Source: an uncultured Oscillospiraceae bacterium (GTDB lineage: Bacteria > Bacillota > Clostridia > Oscillospirales > Oscillospiraceae). From it: a DNA stretch of 59,513 bases. The notes under the pieces are model-generated. The model was given only the letters and a program-made list of their open reading frames with translations. It was not told the origin of the DNA and searched no databases. The DNA is taken from NCBI GenBank assembly GCA_910578505.1, contig CAJTPV010000019.1, forward strand, positions 1 through 59,513, written 5' to 3'. This document shows positions 16,398 through 24,353 of the stretch, one piece after another. How positions within the stretch are numbered: position 1 is the first letter of the stretch; each line of letters starts with the position of its first letter. The position numbers were made by a program, and so were the translations under genes.

Positions 16398-17339
16398 ATG
16401 GCCCAGGACACGATCTATCCGGTCTATCTCATCGCCGGGTTCCTGGACAGCGGCAAGACCAGCTTCATCAACGGCATCCTCTCCGACGGCTTCGCCATGG
16501 AGGACCGGACCATGCTGCTGTGCTGCGAGGAGGGCGAGGAGGAGTACGACCGCAAGCTGCTGCGGAATGTCACCGTGGTCACGGTGGACGATCAGGAGTC
16601 GCTGACGCCGGAATTTCTGGAGGCCCAGCGGCGCAAGTGCCGGGCCAGCCAGATCATCGTGGAGTACAACGGCATGTGGCAGATCCAGGACTTCTACGTC
16701 AACGCCATGCCCCAGTCCTGGGCCCTGTATCAGATCATCGCCACCGTGGAGGGGCCCACCTTCGATATGTACGCGAAGAATATGGCGTCGCTGATGATGG
16801 AGAAGCTGCGCAATGCGGATATGATTCTCATCAACCGCTGCACCGACCAGCTGTGCGCCTCCCTGCGGCAGAAGAACCTGCGCCTTGTCAACCGCCGGGC
16901 GGAGATCTACCTGGAGAAGAACGACGACTCCAGCGAGAACTATATGGACGGCACGGTGTCCGCCTTTGACCTGGACCAGCCGGAGGTCCGCATCGGCGAC
17001 GAGGACTACGGCCTGTGGTATGTGGAGATCATGGATAATCCCCAGATGTACGAGGGCAAGACGGTGGTCTACCGGGCCATTATGTGCAAGCCCCCGAAAT
17101 ACGGCCCCTACTTCACCCCCGGCCGCTTCGCTATGGTCTGCTGCGCGGAGGACATGAGCTTTCTGGCCCTGGCCTGCACAGGCTATGACGTCAGCGCCAT
17201 TCCGGAGCGGGCCTGGGTGGAGGTGACGGGGCAGGTCCGGGTGGAGCACTGGGACCCCTACGAGGGCGACGGCCCGGTCATCCACGTCACCAGCGTCAAG
17301 GCCTGCCGGAAGCCGGAGGAAGAGGTCGTGCAGATGTAG
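16398..17339 (+). CDS. COG0523-like GTPase apparently fused to a YcgQ/DUF1980-like domain
   Basis: A 313-residue protein, co-transcribed with the preceding GTPase. The N-terminal ~180 residues are a G3E-type domain with P-loop GFLDSGKT, but the CxCC metal motif is missing. The guanine-specificity loop reads NRCTD. From about residue 200 the sequence (YRAIMCKPP, then PGRFAMVCCAEDMSFLALAC, then WVEVTGQV) resembles the C-terminal domain of YcgQ/DUF1980 membrane proteins, which are genomic neighbours of COG0523 genes in many Firmicutes. No membrane segment is present. Probably a metal-homeostasis partner of the first GTPase; the fusion is my reading and unverified. Confidence 0.75.
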   Translation: MAQDTIYPVYLIAGFLDSGKTSFINGILSDGFAMEDRTMLLCCEEGEEEYDRKLLRNVTVVTVDDQESLTPEFLEAQRRKCRASQIIVEYNGMWQIQDFYVNAMPQSWALYQIIATVEGPTFDMYAKNMASLMMEKLRNADMILINRCTDQLCASLRQKNLRLVNRRAEIYLEKNDDSSENYMDGTVSAFDLDQPEVRIGDEDYGLWYVEIMDNPQMYEGKTVVYRAIMCKPPKYGPYFTPGRFAMVCCAEDMSFLALACTGYDVSAIPERAWVEVTGQVRVEHWDPYEGDGPVIHVTSVKACRKPEEEVVQM

Positions 17340-17388
17340 TCCTGCCGGAGCGCAGACTATGTCGCGGCCTTTATAAAGGAGACAAGTT

Positions 17389-17886
17389 ATGCTGTATATC
17401 CTGGCCATAGTCCTGTGTGTGGCGGCAGACCAGGCGGTCAAGCTGTATGTGACGTCCCATCTGGCGCTGTACGAGACCGCGCCGCTGCTGCCGGGCATCG
17501 TGGAGCTGTTCTATATCCAAAACACCGGCGGCGGCTTCTCCATCCTCACCAACCACACCCAGCTGCTCACCGTCCTCACGGCGGCGCTGATGGCCGTCAT
17601 CGCGTTTGTGCTGGTGAAGAGGACCTTCCCCCATCCCCTGGCTATGTGGACGCTGACCCTGATCCTGGGCGGCGGTCTGGGGAACCTGGCGGACCGGGTC
17701 CGGCTGGGCTACGTGGTGGATATGTTCAACTTCCAGTTCATGGACTACCCGGTGTTCAATGTGGCGGATATCCTGGTGGTGTGCGGCACCATTGGCTTTG
17801 CGGCCTATTATCTGCTGCTCCACGACAAAATCACAAAAAAGGAGACGTCAGGCGATGGAACCGACCGTCCTGCAAGCGGGGCCTGA
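17389..17886 (+). CDS. lspA: Lipoprotein signal peptidase (signal peptidase II)
   Basis: Membrane aspartyl protease that cleaves prolipoprotein signal peptides before the lipid-modified Cys. The 165 residues carry four hydrophobic segments. The catalytic aspartates are Asp111 (GNLADRVRLGYVVDMF) and Asp127 (FNVADI); the DQAVK motif near residue 14 is conserved. AAGGAGA lies upstream of the ATG. The 3' end overlaps the RluD-type gene by 32 nt, the frequent lspA-rluD arrangement. Confidence 0.95.
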   Translation: MLYILAIVLCVAADQAVKLYVTSHLALYETAPLLPGIVELFYIQNTGGGFSILTNHTQLLTVLTAALMAVIAFVLVKRTFPHPLAMWTLTLILGGGLGNLADRVRLGYVVDMFNFQFMDYPVFNVADILVVCGTIGFAAYYLLLHDKITKKETSGDGTDRPASGA

Positions 17887-18772
17887 GGATGCCGGGACCC
17901 GGCTGGACAGCTTTTTGGCCGCCGGCATCGACGCCCTGACCCGCTCCGCCGCCCAGCGGCTCATTGAGGGGGGGCAGGTGACGGTCAATGGCCGCACGGT
18001 CCCCAAGAGCTGCAAGCTGGCGGGCGGGGAGCTGGTGGCGGTGACGCTGCCGGAGCCGGAGCCCATCGACGCCGTGCCGCAGGACATCCCCCTGGACGTG
18101 GTGTATGAGGACGGCGACGTGATCGTGGTCAACAAGCGCGCGGGCCTTGTGGTCCATCCCGCGCCGGGGCACCCGGACGGCACCCTGGTCAACGCCCTGC
18201 TCCACCACTGCGGCGGCAGCCTCAGCGGCGTGGGCGGCGCGCTGCGGCCCGGCATCGTCCACCGTATCGACCGGGACACCAGCGGCCTCATTATCGCCGC
18301 CAAGAACGATTTCGCCCACCAGGCCCTGGCCGCCCAGCTCCAGGACCACAGCCTGGCCCGGACCTATGAGGCCATTGCGGTGGGCGGCTTCCGGGAGGAC
18401 CGGGGGACCGTGGACGCGCCCATTGGCCGCTGCGCCTCGGACCGGAAAAAGATGGCGGTGACGGCCCGGGGCGGCCGGAGCGCGGTAACCCACTGGGAGG
18501 TGCTGGAGCGGTTTTCCGGGTATACCTACATCCGCTGCCGCCTGGAGACGGGCCGCACCCATCAGATTCGGGTGCATATGGCCCACCTGCACCACCCGAT
18601 CCTGGGGGATACGGTGTATGGCGCGAAAAAGCCGGTGGCCGGACTGACCGGGCAGTGCCTGCATGCGGCGGAGCTGCGCTTTATGCACCCCCGCACCGGG
18701 GAGCTGATGCACCTGCAGTGCCCCCTGGACAGGGAATTTCAGACTGTATTGGAAAAACTGCGGAGGGGCTGA
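17855..18772 (+). CDS. RluD-type 23S rRNA pseudouridine synthase
   Basis: A 305-residue RluA-family synthase. An S4-like RNA-binding domain at residues ~10-70 (TRLDSFLAAGI...QRLIEGGQVTVNG) precedes the catalytic domain with HRIDRDTSG, where Asp139 is the catalytic aspartate. The C-terminal RTHQIRVH and HPILGDTVYG are typical. Probably modifies uridines of helix 69 as RluD does, though RluC-like specificity cannot be excluded. The ATG at 17855 lies inside lspA and has GGAGA about 10 nt upstream; the longer frame from 17759 is only lspA in another phase. Confidence 0.92.
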   Translation: MEPTVLQAGPEDAGTRLDSFLAAGIDALTRSAAQRLIEGGQVTVNGRTVPKSCKLAGGELVAVTLPEPEPIDAVPQDIPLDVVYEDGDVIVVNKRAGLVVHPAPGHPDGTLVNALLHHCGGSLSGVGGALRPGIVHRIDRDTSGLIIAAKNDFAHQALAAQLQDHSLARTYEAIAVGGFREDRGTVDAPIGRCASDRKKMAVTARGGRSAVTHWEVLERFSGYTYIRCRLETGRTHQIRVHMAHLHHPILGDTVYGAKKPVAGLTGQCLHAAELRFMHPRTGELMHLQCPLDREFQTVLEKLRRG

Positions 18773-18789
18773 GTCCCTCCGCAGTTTTT
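18753..18789. terminator. Bidirectional terminator between rluD-type gene and galT
   Basis: Perfect 15-bp arms (18753-18767 and 18775-18789), A5 before and T5 after a GC-rich core, with the TGA of the synthase in the loop. Serves both converging genes. Confidence 0.9.
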
Positions 18790-18801
18790 GCATCTTTTGT
18801 T

Positions 18802-20301
18802 TTACCGGACGGAGTCCACAAACCGCAGGAACGCGGCCTTGCCCTCCTCCGTGCGCTTGAATACGCCCGCGTGCTCCAGAACCTTTGCAAACACATGGCC
18901 GATCTCCTGCTGCAGGATCCCGTCCACGTTTTCCGCTGTAAAGGTGTACTTCCGGCGCAGCTCCTCCGCCCAGGGGGCGTGCTTGGCCAGCTCCTGGTCC
19001 TGGGCCGGGTCGCCGCCGCTGACCAGCACCTCGCCCAGCCGGGCCATCTCGCCCTTCAGCCGGGCCGGCAGCACCGCCAGGCCCATGACCTCAATGAGGC
19101 CGATGTTCTCCTTCTTGATGTGGTGCAGCTCCTGGTGGGGGTGGTACACGCCCAGCGGGTACTCCTCCGTGGTGATGTTGTTGCGCAGCACCAGGTCCAG
19201 TTCAAATTTCCCGTCCCGCTTCCGGGCGATGGGGGTGATGGTGTTGTGGGGCTCGCCCTCCGTCTCCGCGTATACGAAGGCCGCCGGGTCGCTGTAGCCC
19301 CGCCACGCAAGGAGAATCTTGTCCGCCAGCTCCACCAGCCGCCCGCTGTCCCCGTAGCGGATGCGCAGCACGCTCATGGGCCACTTGACCAAACCGGCCT
19401 CCACGTCCTCAAAGCCGGGGAAGGAGACCGCCTGCTCCACAGGGGCCTTCTCCATAGCGAAGGTGTACCGCCCGCCCTGGAAGTGGTCGTGGCTGAGGAT
19501 GGAGCCGCCCACGATGGGCAGGTCCGCGTTGGAGCCCACAAAGTAGTGGGGGAACTGCCGGACAAAGTCCAGCAGCTTCCGGAACGCCGCCCGGTCGATC
19601 TTCATGGGCGTGTGCTCCCTGTTCAGGCAGATGCAGTGCTCATTGTAGTAGACATAGGGGGAGTACTGGAAGAACCAGTCCGAGCCGTCGATGGTGATGG
19701 GGATGATGCGGTGGTTCCGGCGGGCGGGGTGGTCCAGACGCCCGCTGTAGCCCTCGTTCTCGCAGCAGAGCTGGCACTTGGGGTAGCCGCCCTGGGGGGC
19801 GGACTTGGCGGCGGCGATGGCCTTGGGGTCCTTCTCCGGCTTGGAGAGGTTGATGGTGATGTCCAGGTCGCCGTACTCCGTGGAGGTGACCCACTTCACA
19901 TCCTTGGCGATGCGGTAGGCGCGGATGTAGTCCGTATCCTGGCTGAACTGGTAGTACCAGTCCGTGGCCAGCTCGGGTTTGTCCCGGTACAGGTGCCGGA
20001 ACTGGGAGATGACCAGGCTGGGCCGCGGGGTCAGCACGCCCATCAGGGCGGTGTCCAGCAGGTCCCGGCTCACCGGGCCCCCGTCGATCTTCCCCTCCTG
20101 GACGGCCCAGTCCAGCAGTCCCCCCAGGATGTCCTCCAGGGGCAGCTCCTCCGCCCGCTCCGGCTCCTCATAGCTGGGCACCCCCAGCTCGTGGAGCAGG
20201 CTGTTGATGACCCAGGTCCGGTCCTCCGGGGCCACCATGCCCTTGCGGATGCCGTACTCCGCCAGGGCCGCAGTATACTTGGAAACAGTTTTGTCCGTCA
20301 T
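18802..20301 (-). CDS. galT: UDP-glucose--hexose-1-phosphate uridylyltransferase, Firmicutes type
   Basis: Leloir pathway enzyme exchanging UMP between UDP-glucose and galactose-1-phosphate. At 499 residues it belongs to the long GalT2 class of Firmicutes, distinct from the ~350-residue E. coli type. The active-site region is SHDHFQGGRYTF; C-x-x-C (CQLCCENEGY) and NHRIIP are also typical. It lies 19 nt after galK and is probably its operon partner; no galE or galM is adjacent. Confidence 0.95.
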   Translation of the reverse strand: MTDKTVSKYTAALAEYGIRKGMVAPEDRTWVINSLLHELGVPSYEEPERAEELPLEDILGGLLDWAVQEGKIDGGPVSRDLLDTALMGVLTPRPSLVISQFRHLYRDKPELATDWYYQFSQDTDYIRAYRIAKDVKWVTSTEYGDLDITINLSKPEKDPKAIAAAKSAPQGGYPKCQLCCENEGYSGRLDHPARRNHRIIPITIDGSDWFFQYSPYVYYNEHCICLNREHTPMKIDRAAFRKLLDFVRQFPHYFVGSNADLPIVGGSILSHDHFQGGRYTFAMEKAPVEQAVSFPGFEDVEAGLVKWPMSVLRIRYGDSGRLVELADKILLAWRGYSDPAAFVYAETEGEPHNTITPIARKRDGKFELDLVLRNNITTEEYPLGVYHPHQELHHIKKENIGLIEVMGLAVLPARLKGEMARLGEVLVSGGDPAQDQELAKHAPWAEELRRKYTFTAENVDGILQQEIGHVFAKVLEHAGVFKRTEEGKAAFLRFVDSVR

Positions 20302-20320
20302 CGCCGTCTCTCCTTATGTT

Positions 20321-21595
20321 TTATACTAATCTAATGCCGCCCACCGGGCGGATGGTCAGCACATGGCAACTCTTTGCCCCCAGCACCTTCTCCATCTCCG
20401 TCTGGAACCGCACCAGCATGTCCAGCGGCACGAAGGCCTGGATGGTCCCCGCGAAGCCGCCGCCGTGGACCCGGCAGGCCCCCCGGCCCTCCAGCAGCCG
20501 CTCGCACAGGGCCAGGGCCAGGGCCACCTCCTGGTGGTGGGTGTATCCGGCGGGCACGATGTTCTGCAGGAACCGCCAGCTGGACAATCCCGAGCTCTTC
20601 ACCAGCTGCAGGAAGGTCTCAAAGTCGCCCCGCTTGAGGGCCTCGGCCTGTCCCTTCACCCGGTTGTTTTCCTCATACACGTGGATGGCCCGCAGCACGG
20701 CCCGGTCGCCGGCCTTCCGCCGCACCTCCGGCAGGGCGGCGAAGAAGTCCGCCTCCGACACCTCACGCAGCACGCTTTTCCCGAAGTAGGCGCACACCTC
20801 CTTCAGCTCCTGGGGCACGGCGGCATACTCGCCGGTCAGGTCCGCATGGTCCGCGCCGCTGTCAATAATGCACAGGGCGTGGCCGGCGGAGGAGAAGTCG
20901 AAGTCCAGCCGCTCCACCACGGGGCTGGCGTTGTCCTGGAAGTCGATGGTCACCATGCCGCCCACAGAGGAGGCCATTTGGTCCAGCAGGCCGCTGGGCT
21001 TGCCGAAATAGACGTTCTCCGCGTACTGCCCGGTCTGGGCGATGCGGGCGGGGGTACACTGCCCGCCAAAGAACAGCTCGTTGAAGATGTTGCCCAGCAG
21101 CACCTCAAAGGCGGCGCTGGAGCTGAGGCCGCTGCCCTTGAAGACGGTGGAGGTGGTGTAGGCGTCAAAGCCCTCCAGCCGGCAGCCCTGGCTCTTGAAC
21201 CAGGCGGCCACGCCCCGGATAATGGCGGCGGAGGTGTTGCGCTCCCCCTCCCTGGGCTCCAGACTGTCCAGCTCCACTGTGTCCATGGGGAAGCCCTCGC
21301 TCTGGATGCGGATGACGTTCTCCCCGTTGGGGGCCACGGCGGCGATGACGTCCAGGTCGATGCTGCCCGCCAGCACCAGCCCGTGCTGGTGGTCGGTGTG
21401 GTTGCCGCAGATCTCCGTCCGGCCCGGCGCGGAAAAGACGGCGGCCTGGGCGCAGGGGCCGAAGGTTTCCTTCAGTCCCGCCAGCACGCCGCGGCAGCGC
21501 TCGAGCTGGGCGGGCAGCCGCTCCGGGGTGTAGAGTCTGGCGAGAGATTGCTCCAATTGTTGAAAATCAGTCTCCGGCGAAAAATGATATCCCAT
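20321..21595 (-). CDS. galK: Galactokinase
   Basis: Phosphorylates galactose at C1 with ATP. GHMP-kinase family, 424 residues from the ATG at 21595, which has GGAGG 5 nt upstream (an upstream in-frame codon at 21610 lacks one). The galactokinase signature GRTEICGNHTDHQHG and the ATP-binding loop FKGSGLSSSAAFEV are present; the latter is followed by SGLLDQMASSVGG. First gene after the AraC regulator, followed by galT. Likely induced by galactose through that regulator. Confidence 0.95.
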   Translation of the reverse strand: MGYHFSPETDFQQLEQSLARLYTPERLPAQLERCRGVLAGLKETFGPCAQAAVFSAPGRTEICGNHTDHQHGLVLAGSIDLDVIAAVAPNGENVIRIQSEGFPMDTVELDSLEPREGERNTSAAIIRGVAAWFKSQGCRLEGFDAYTTSTVFKGSGLSSSAAFEVLLGNIFNELFFGGQCTPARIAQTGQYAENVYFGKPSGLLDQMASSVGGMVTIDFQDNASPVVERLDFDFSSAGHALCIIDSGADHADLTGEYAAVPQELKEVCAYFGKSVLREVSEADFFAALPEVRRKAGDRAVLRAIHVYEENNRVKGQAEALKRGDFETFLQLVKSSGLSSWRFLQNIVPAGYTHHQEVALALALCERLLEGRGACRVHGGGFAGTIQAFVPLDMLVRFQTEMEKVLGAKSCHVLTIRPVGGIRLV

Positions 21596-21642
21596 AGGTG
21601 CCTCCTGCAAAAATCCTCTGGTTTGAATCGGTTGTGCTTTTT

Positions 21643-21687
21643 ATTATAGAATGCTTCCCGCCATATGAACATGGATTTTTCATCCAT
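21643..21687 (-). promoter_or_regulatory. galK-galT promoter region with a small palindrome
   Basis: A perfect minus-strand TATAAT lies at 21643-21648 with only a weak -35 (TGTTCA at 17 nt), as expected for an activator-dependent promoter. Just upstream ATGGAT/ATCCAT arms (21671-21676, 21682-21687) surround a 5-nt loop. Either the AraC protein acts here or the palindrome ends the araC transcript. Confidence 0.45.
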
Positions 21688-21704
21688 ATTTTACTGCTTT
21701 TTCG

Positions 21705-22562
21705 TCACTGCTCCTCCTCCCGCCCCGACCGCGCCTGCTGGGCGTACTGCCGGGGAGAGAACCCCTTCACGTCCTTAAAGGCCCTGGAAAAATAGAAGGG
21801 GTCCTCAAACCCCACGGATGTGGCCACCTCCTGAATGGAGCAATTGGTGGTGGACAACAGCGCGCAGGCCCGCTCGATGCGGTACTCCAGCAGGAACCGC
21901 TTGGGCGAGATCTGGAACCGCTTGACAAAGCGGCGGTACAGGCTGGAGTGGCTCACCGCCGCGTACGCGGCCAGCCCCTCCACGGTGATAGGTTCCTCGT
22001 AGTGGTTGATGATGTACTCCGCCGCCATCTGCGCGCAGTCGGGCGCGTCCTGCCGGCTCTCCGGACGGGCCGCGGCAGTGCGGGTGAGAAAGGCCAGCAG
22101 GCTGTACAGCCGCGCGGTCATCTCCAGCTCCTCCCAGGCCGCGGCGCCGTAGCTGCGGTAGATCCCCTCCACCATCGCCCGGATCTCCCCGCCGTCCCGG
22201 CCAAAATAGACCGGCGCGTCCGGGGTGAGATCCGTGCGGGCCACGCAGGCCGCGGCGTCCAGTCCGCTGAAGCCTACCCAGATATACTCCCATGGCTCTT
22301 GACTGTCGGCGCAGTAATGGATCGTCGTGTCCGGGTAGACCAAAAAGGTATCTCCAGCGCTCAGTTCATACCGCTTGTCCCCGCACAGATACACACCCTT
22401 GCCGCTCAGTACATGATGCAGCAGAAAGTGATTGCGCACACCAGGGCCCCAGCCATAGCATGGCGGGCACTGTTGACAGCCCGTATTCTGGACATAGAGT
22501 GATGCCGTCCGGCGTTCCAGTTTCATGGAATGTTTATAGATGGTGCTCGTTTGTTCGTTCAT
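21705..22562 (-). CDS. AraC-family transcriptional regulator, probable galactose activator
   Basis: A 285-residue regulator. The N-terminal cupin-like sensor domain (residues ~20-150: LLHHVLSGKGVYLCGDKRYELSAGDTFLVYPD) is of the AraC sugar-binding type; the C-terminal ~100 residues hold two helix-turn-helix motifs (VEGLAAYAAVSHSSLYRRFVKRF and IQEVATSVGFEDPFYFSRAFK). I start at 22562 (MNEQTS), with GAGGAGG about 10 nt upstream; residues before it in the longer frame look like translated leader. It sits directly upstream of galK-galT on the same strand, so galactose or a galactoside is the most probable effector. This is inference from context. Confidence 0.88.
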   Translation of the reverse strand: MNEQTSTIYKHSMKLERRTASLYVQNTGCQQCPPCYGWGPGVRNHFLLHHVLSGKGVYLCGDKRYELSAGDTFLVYPDTTIHYCADSQEPWEYIWVGFSGLDAAACVARTDLTPDAPVYFGRDGGEIRAMVEGIYRSYGAAAWEELEMTARLYSLLAFLTRTAAARPESRQDAPDCAQMAAEYIINHYEEPITVEGLAAYAAVSHSSLYRRFVKRFQISPKRFLLEYRIERACALLSTTNCSIQEVATSVGFEDPFYFSRAFKDVKGFSPRQYAQQARSGREEEQ

Positions 22563-22608
22563 TGACAGCTCCCCTCCTCCTCTCAGATTGCCTGCCCGGG
22601 CTGCGGGC

Positions 22609-22638
22609 AACGGGAAGCCGTAAGGGGCGCTTCCCGTT
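22609..22638 (-). other. Perfect 10-bp hairpin in the araC leader
   Basis: Arms 22609-22618 and 22629-22638 (AACGGGAAGC and its complement) pair perfectly around a 10-nt loop, between the promoter at 22645-22674 and the start at 22562. No U-tract follows, so it is not a simple terminator. Could stabilise the mRNA or be a protein site. Confidence 0.5.
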
Positions 22639-22644
22639 CGCTTC

Positions 22645-22674
22645 ATTATACATGAATCTACAGGTCCTTGTCCA
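22645..22674 (-). promoter_or_regulatory. Promoter of the araC-type gene
   Basis: Minus-strand TGGACA (22669-22674) and perfect TATAAT (22645-22650) with 18-nt spacing; leader about 80 nt. Confidence 0.55.
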
Positions 22675-22812
22675 GGATTTATGTGGATTTTGACGGATAA
22701 ACTCGAAAATTTTCCGTTATTCACGGACTCGTTTCCTATAATTTGTACAAAATGACAGGAAATTTTCCAGTCCCGCCCAAAAATATCATCCAAGTTTCTT
22801 GTCTCTGTCCGG

Positions 22813-22851
22813 TTGACTTTTTTGTTTCAACGTGATACCATGCTAAAGCAT
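22813..22851 (+). promoter_or_regulatory. Promoter of the his operon with an overlapping palindrome
   Basis: TTGACT (22813-22818) and TACCAT (22836-22841) are 17 nt apart. The palindrome ATGCT-AA-AGCAT (22840-22851) begins within the -10 and covers the likely transcription start, a position suited to repression. The TrpR-like first gene of the operon is the obvious candidate to bind it. No T-box or leader peptide for histidine was seen in 22852-22877. Confidence 0.55.
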
Positions 22852-22877
22852 AAAAGCACAGAAAGGGGCTCACTTTC

Positions 22878-23219
22878 GTGGAGATATTTCATTCGGAGGG
22901 CGCGGCGCTGCTGGTCCGGGCGATCCTGGCCCTGAGGACTGAGGAGGAGTGCAGGGCGTTTCTGGAGGACCTGATGACCGGCAAGGAGATTCAGGACTGC
23001 TCCCAGCGCCTGCTGGTGGCCAGCCTGCTGCGCCAGGACATGGTCTACAGCCGCATCGCCGCCGCCACCGGCGCCAGCAGCGCCACCATCAGCCGGGTCA
23101 ACCGCTGCTATACCTACGGCCCCGGCGGCTACCGGACCGTGCTGGACCGTCTGGCCCCGCCGGGGTCCTGGGCGGACGGCCAGAGCGCTTCGCGGCGTAC
23201 CCCGGAGGACCCGGCATAA
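22878..23219 (+). CDS. TrpR-superfamily regulator (YerC/HisR-like) heading the his operon
   Basis: A 113-residue protein of the YerC/YecD branch of the TrpR family, from a GTG with AAAGGGG upstream. The TrpR-type helix-turn-helix is SRIAAATGASSATISRVNRCYTYG (residues ~55-78). In many Firmicutes this family member sits at the head of the histidine operon and has been proposed as the histidine-responsive repressor HisR; ligand and operator here are inference from position. The last ~15 residues (ADGQSASRRTPEDPA) are encoded by a 34-nt sequence repeated near pheS and may be an acquired tail. Confidence 0.85.
   Translation: MEIFHSEGAALLVRAILALRTEEECRAFLEDLMTGKEIQDCSQRLLVASLLRQDMVYSRIAAATGASSATISRVNRCYTYGPGGYRTVLDRLAPPGSWADGQSASRRTPEDPA
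23165..23198 (+). repeat. 34-nt dispersed repeat, copy 1
   Basis: Matches 55633-55666 (opposite strand) over 34 nt with one mismatch. Here it lies in the 3' end of the TrpR-like coding region; its core contains AGCGCTTCGCG. Both copies are at a gene end. Confidence 0.75.
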
Positions 23220-23257
23220 ATTCAGGACGATTTTTCTATTTTGGGAGGAATGATTCT

Positions 23258-24352
23258 ATGGACCGCATACTCCGCCCGGACGAACGGGCCGGGCTGGCCC
23301 TGCGGGAGCTCTACCACCGCCACGGCTACCAGCCCTACCGGATGAGCAAATTTGAGGCCTACGACCTCTATGTGCGCAACAAGAGCTTCCTGGTCAGCGA
23401 GAACATCATCACCTTTACCGACACCAACGGCCAGCTGATGGCCCTGAAGCCGGACGTGACCCTCTCCATCGTCAAAAACGCGCCCCCCGCCGGCGGCGCG
23501 CTCCAGAAGGTGTACTACCACGAAAACGTCTACCGGACCTCCCCCGCCGCCATGGGCTACCGGGAGATCATGCAGACCGGCCTGGAGTGTACCGGCGCGC
23601 TGGACCTGTTCGCCATGGGGGAGGTGCTGGCCCTGGCCGCCCAGAGCCTGGCCCTCCTCAACGGCGGGGAGTACCTGCTGGACCTGGGCCACATGGGCTT
23701 TGTCTCCGGGCTGCTGGAGGGGCAGGAGGACAGCGTCCGCGCGGAGCTGCTGACCGAGATGGGGCGGAAAAACGCCCCCGCCATCCGTACCGCCTGCGCC
23801 CAGGCCAGCATCGGCCACGACCTGGCGGAGGCCCTCTGCCGCCTGGCCCTGCTCTACGGCACGCCGGACCAGGTGCTGCCCCAGCTGAAAGACCTCCCCC
23901 AGGGCCCCGGCGTCCGGGCCGCTCTGGAGGAGCTGGAGAGCCTGTGCGCTCTGCTGCGGGACCGGGGCCTGGCGGACCGCCTGCGGCTGGATTTCTCCAT
24001 TGTCAACGACATGAACTACTACACCGGCGTCATTTTCCGGGGCTATCTGCCGGGACTGCCCAGCGGCGTGCTGGCCGGGGGGCGCTACGACAACCTGCTG
24101 CGCCGCATGGGCAAGCAGGGCGGGGCCATCGGCTTTGCCGTGTACCTGGACCAGCTGGAGCGGCTGGCCGGGGGGAGCGAGTTTGACGTGGACACGCTGC
24201 TGCTGTACGATGCTTCCGACGACCCCGCCGCCGTCACCCGGCTGGCGGAGGAGCTGATGGGGCAGGGGAAGACCGTCCGCGCGGAGCGGAACGCCCCCCA
24301 GGGGCTGCGGTACCGGGAGCTGGTCCGGTTCGGGGAAGGAGGTCAGGGATAA
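23258..24352 (+). CDS. hisZ: ATP phosphoribosyltransferase regulatory subunit
   Basis: HisZ is a catalytically inactive paralogue of histidyl-tRNA synthetase that activates short HisG and carries histidine feedback inhibition. From the ATG at 23258 the protein has 364 residues, with class II synthetase-like motifs: an arginine-bearing motif 2 region (YYHENVYRTSPAAMGYREIMQTGLE) and the C-terminal GGRYDNLL. The C-terminal tRNA anticodon-binding domain is absent, as in HisZ. TGGGAGGA lies upstream; a nearer ATG at 23250 is in another frame. It ends one base before hisG. Confidence 0.93.
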   Translation: MDRILRPDERAGLALRELYHRHGYQPYRMSKFEAYDLYVRNKSFLVSENIITFTDTNGQLMALKPDVTLSIVKNAPPAGGALQKVYYHENVYRTSPAAMGYREIMQTGLECTGALDLFAMGEVLALAAQSLALLNGGEYLLDLGHMGFVSGLLEGQEDSVRAELLTEMGRKNAPAIRTACAQASIGHDLAEALCRLALLYGTPDQVLPQLKDLPQGPGVRAALEELESLCALLRDRGLADRLRLDFSIVNDMNYYTGVIFRGYLPGLPSGVLAGGRYDNLLRRMGKQGGAIGFAVYLDQLERLAGGSEFDVDTLLLYDASDDPAAVTRLAEELMGQGKTVRAERNAPQGLRYRELVRFGEGGQG

Positions 24353-24353
24353 T

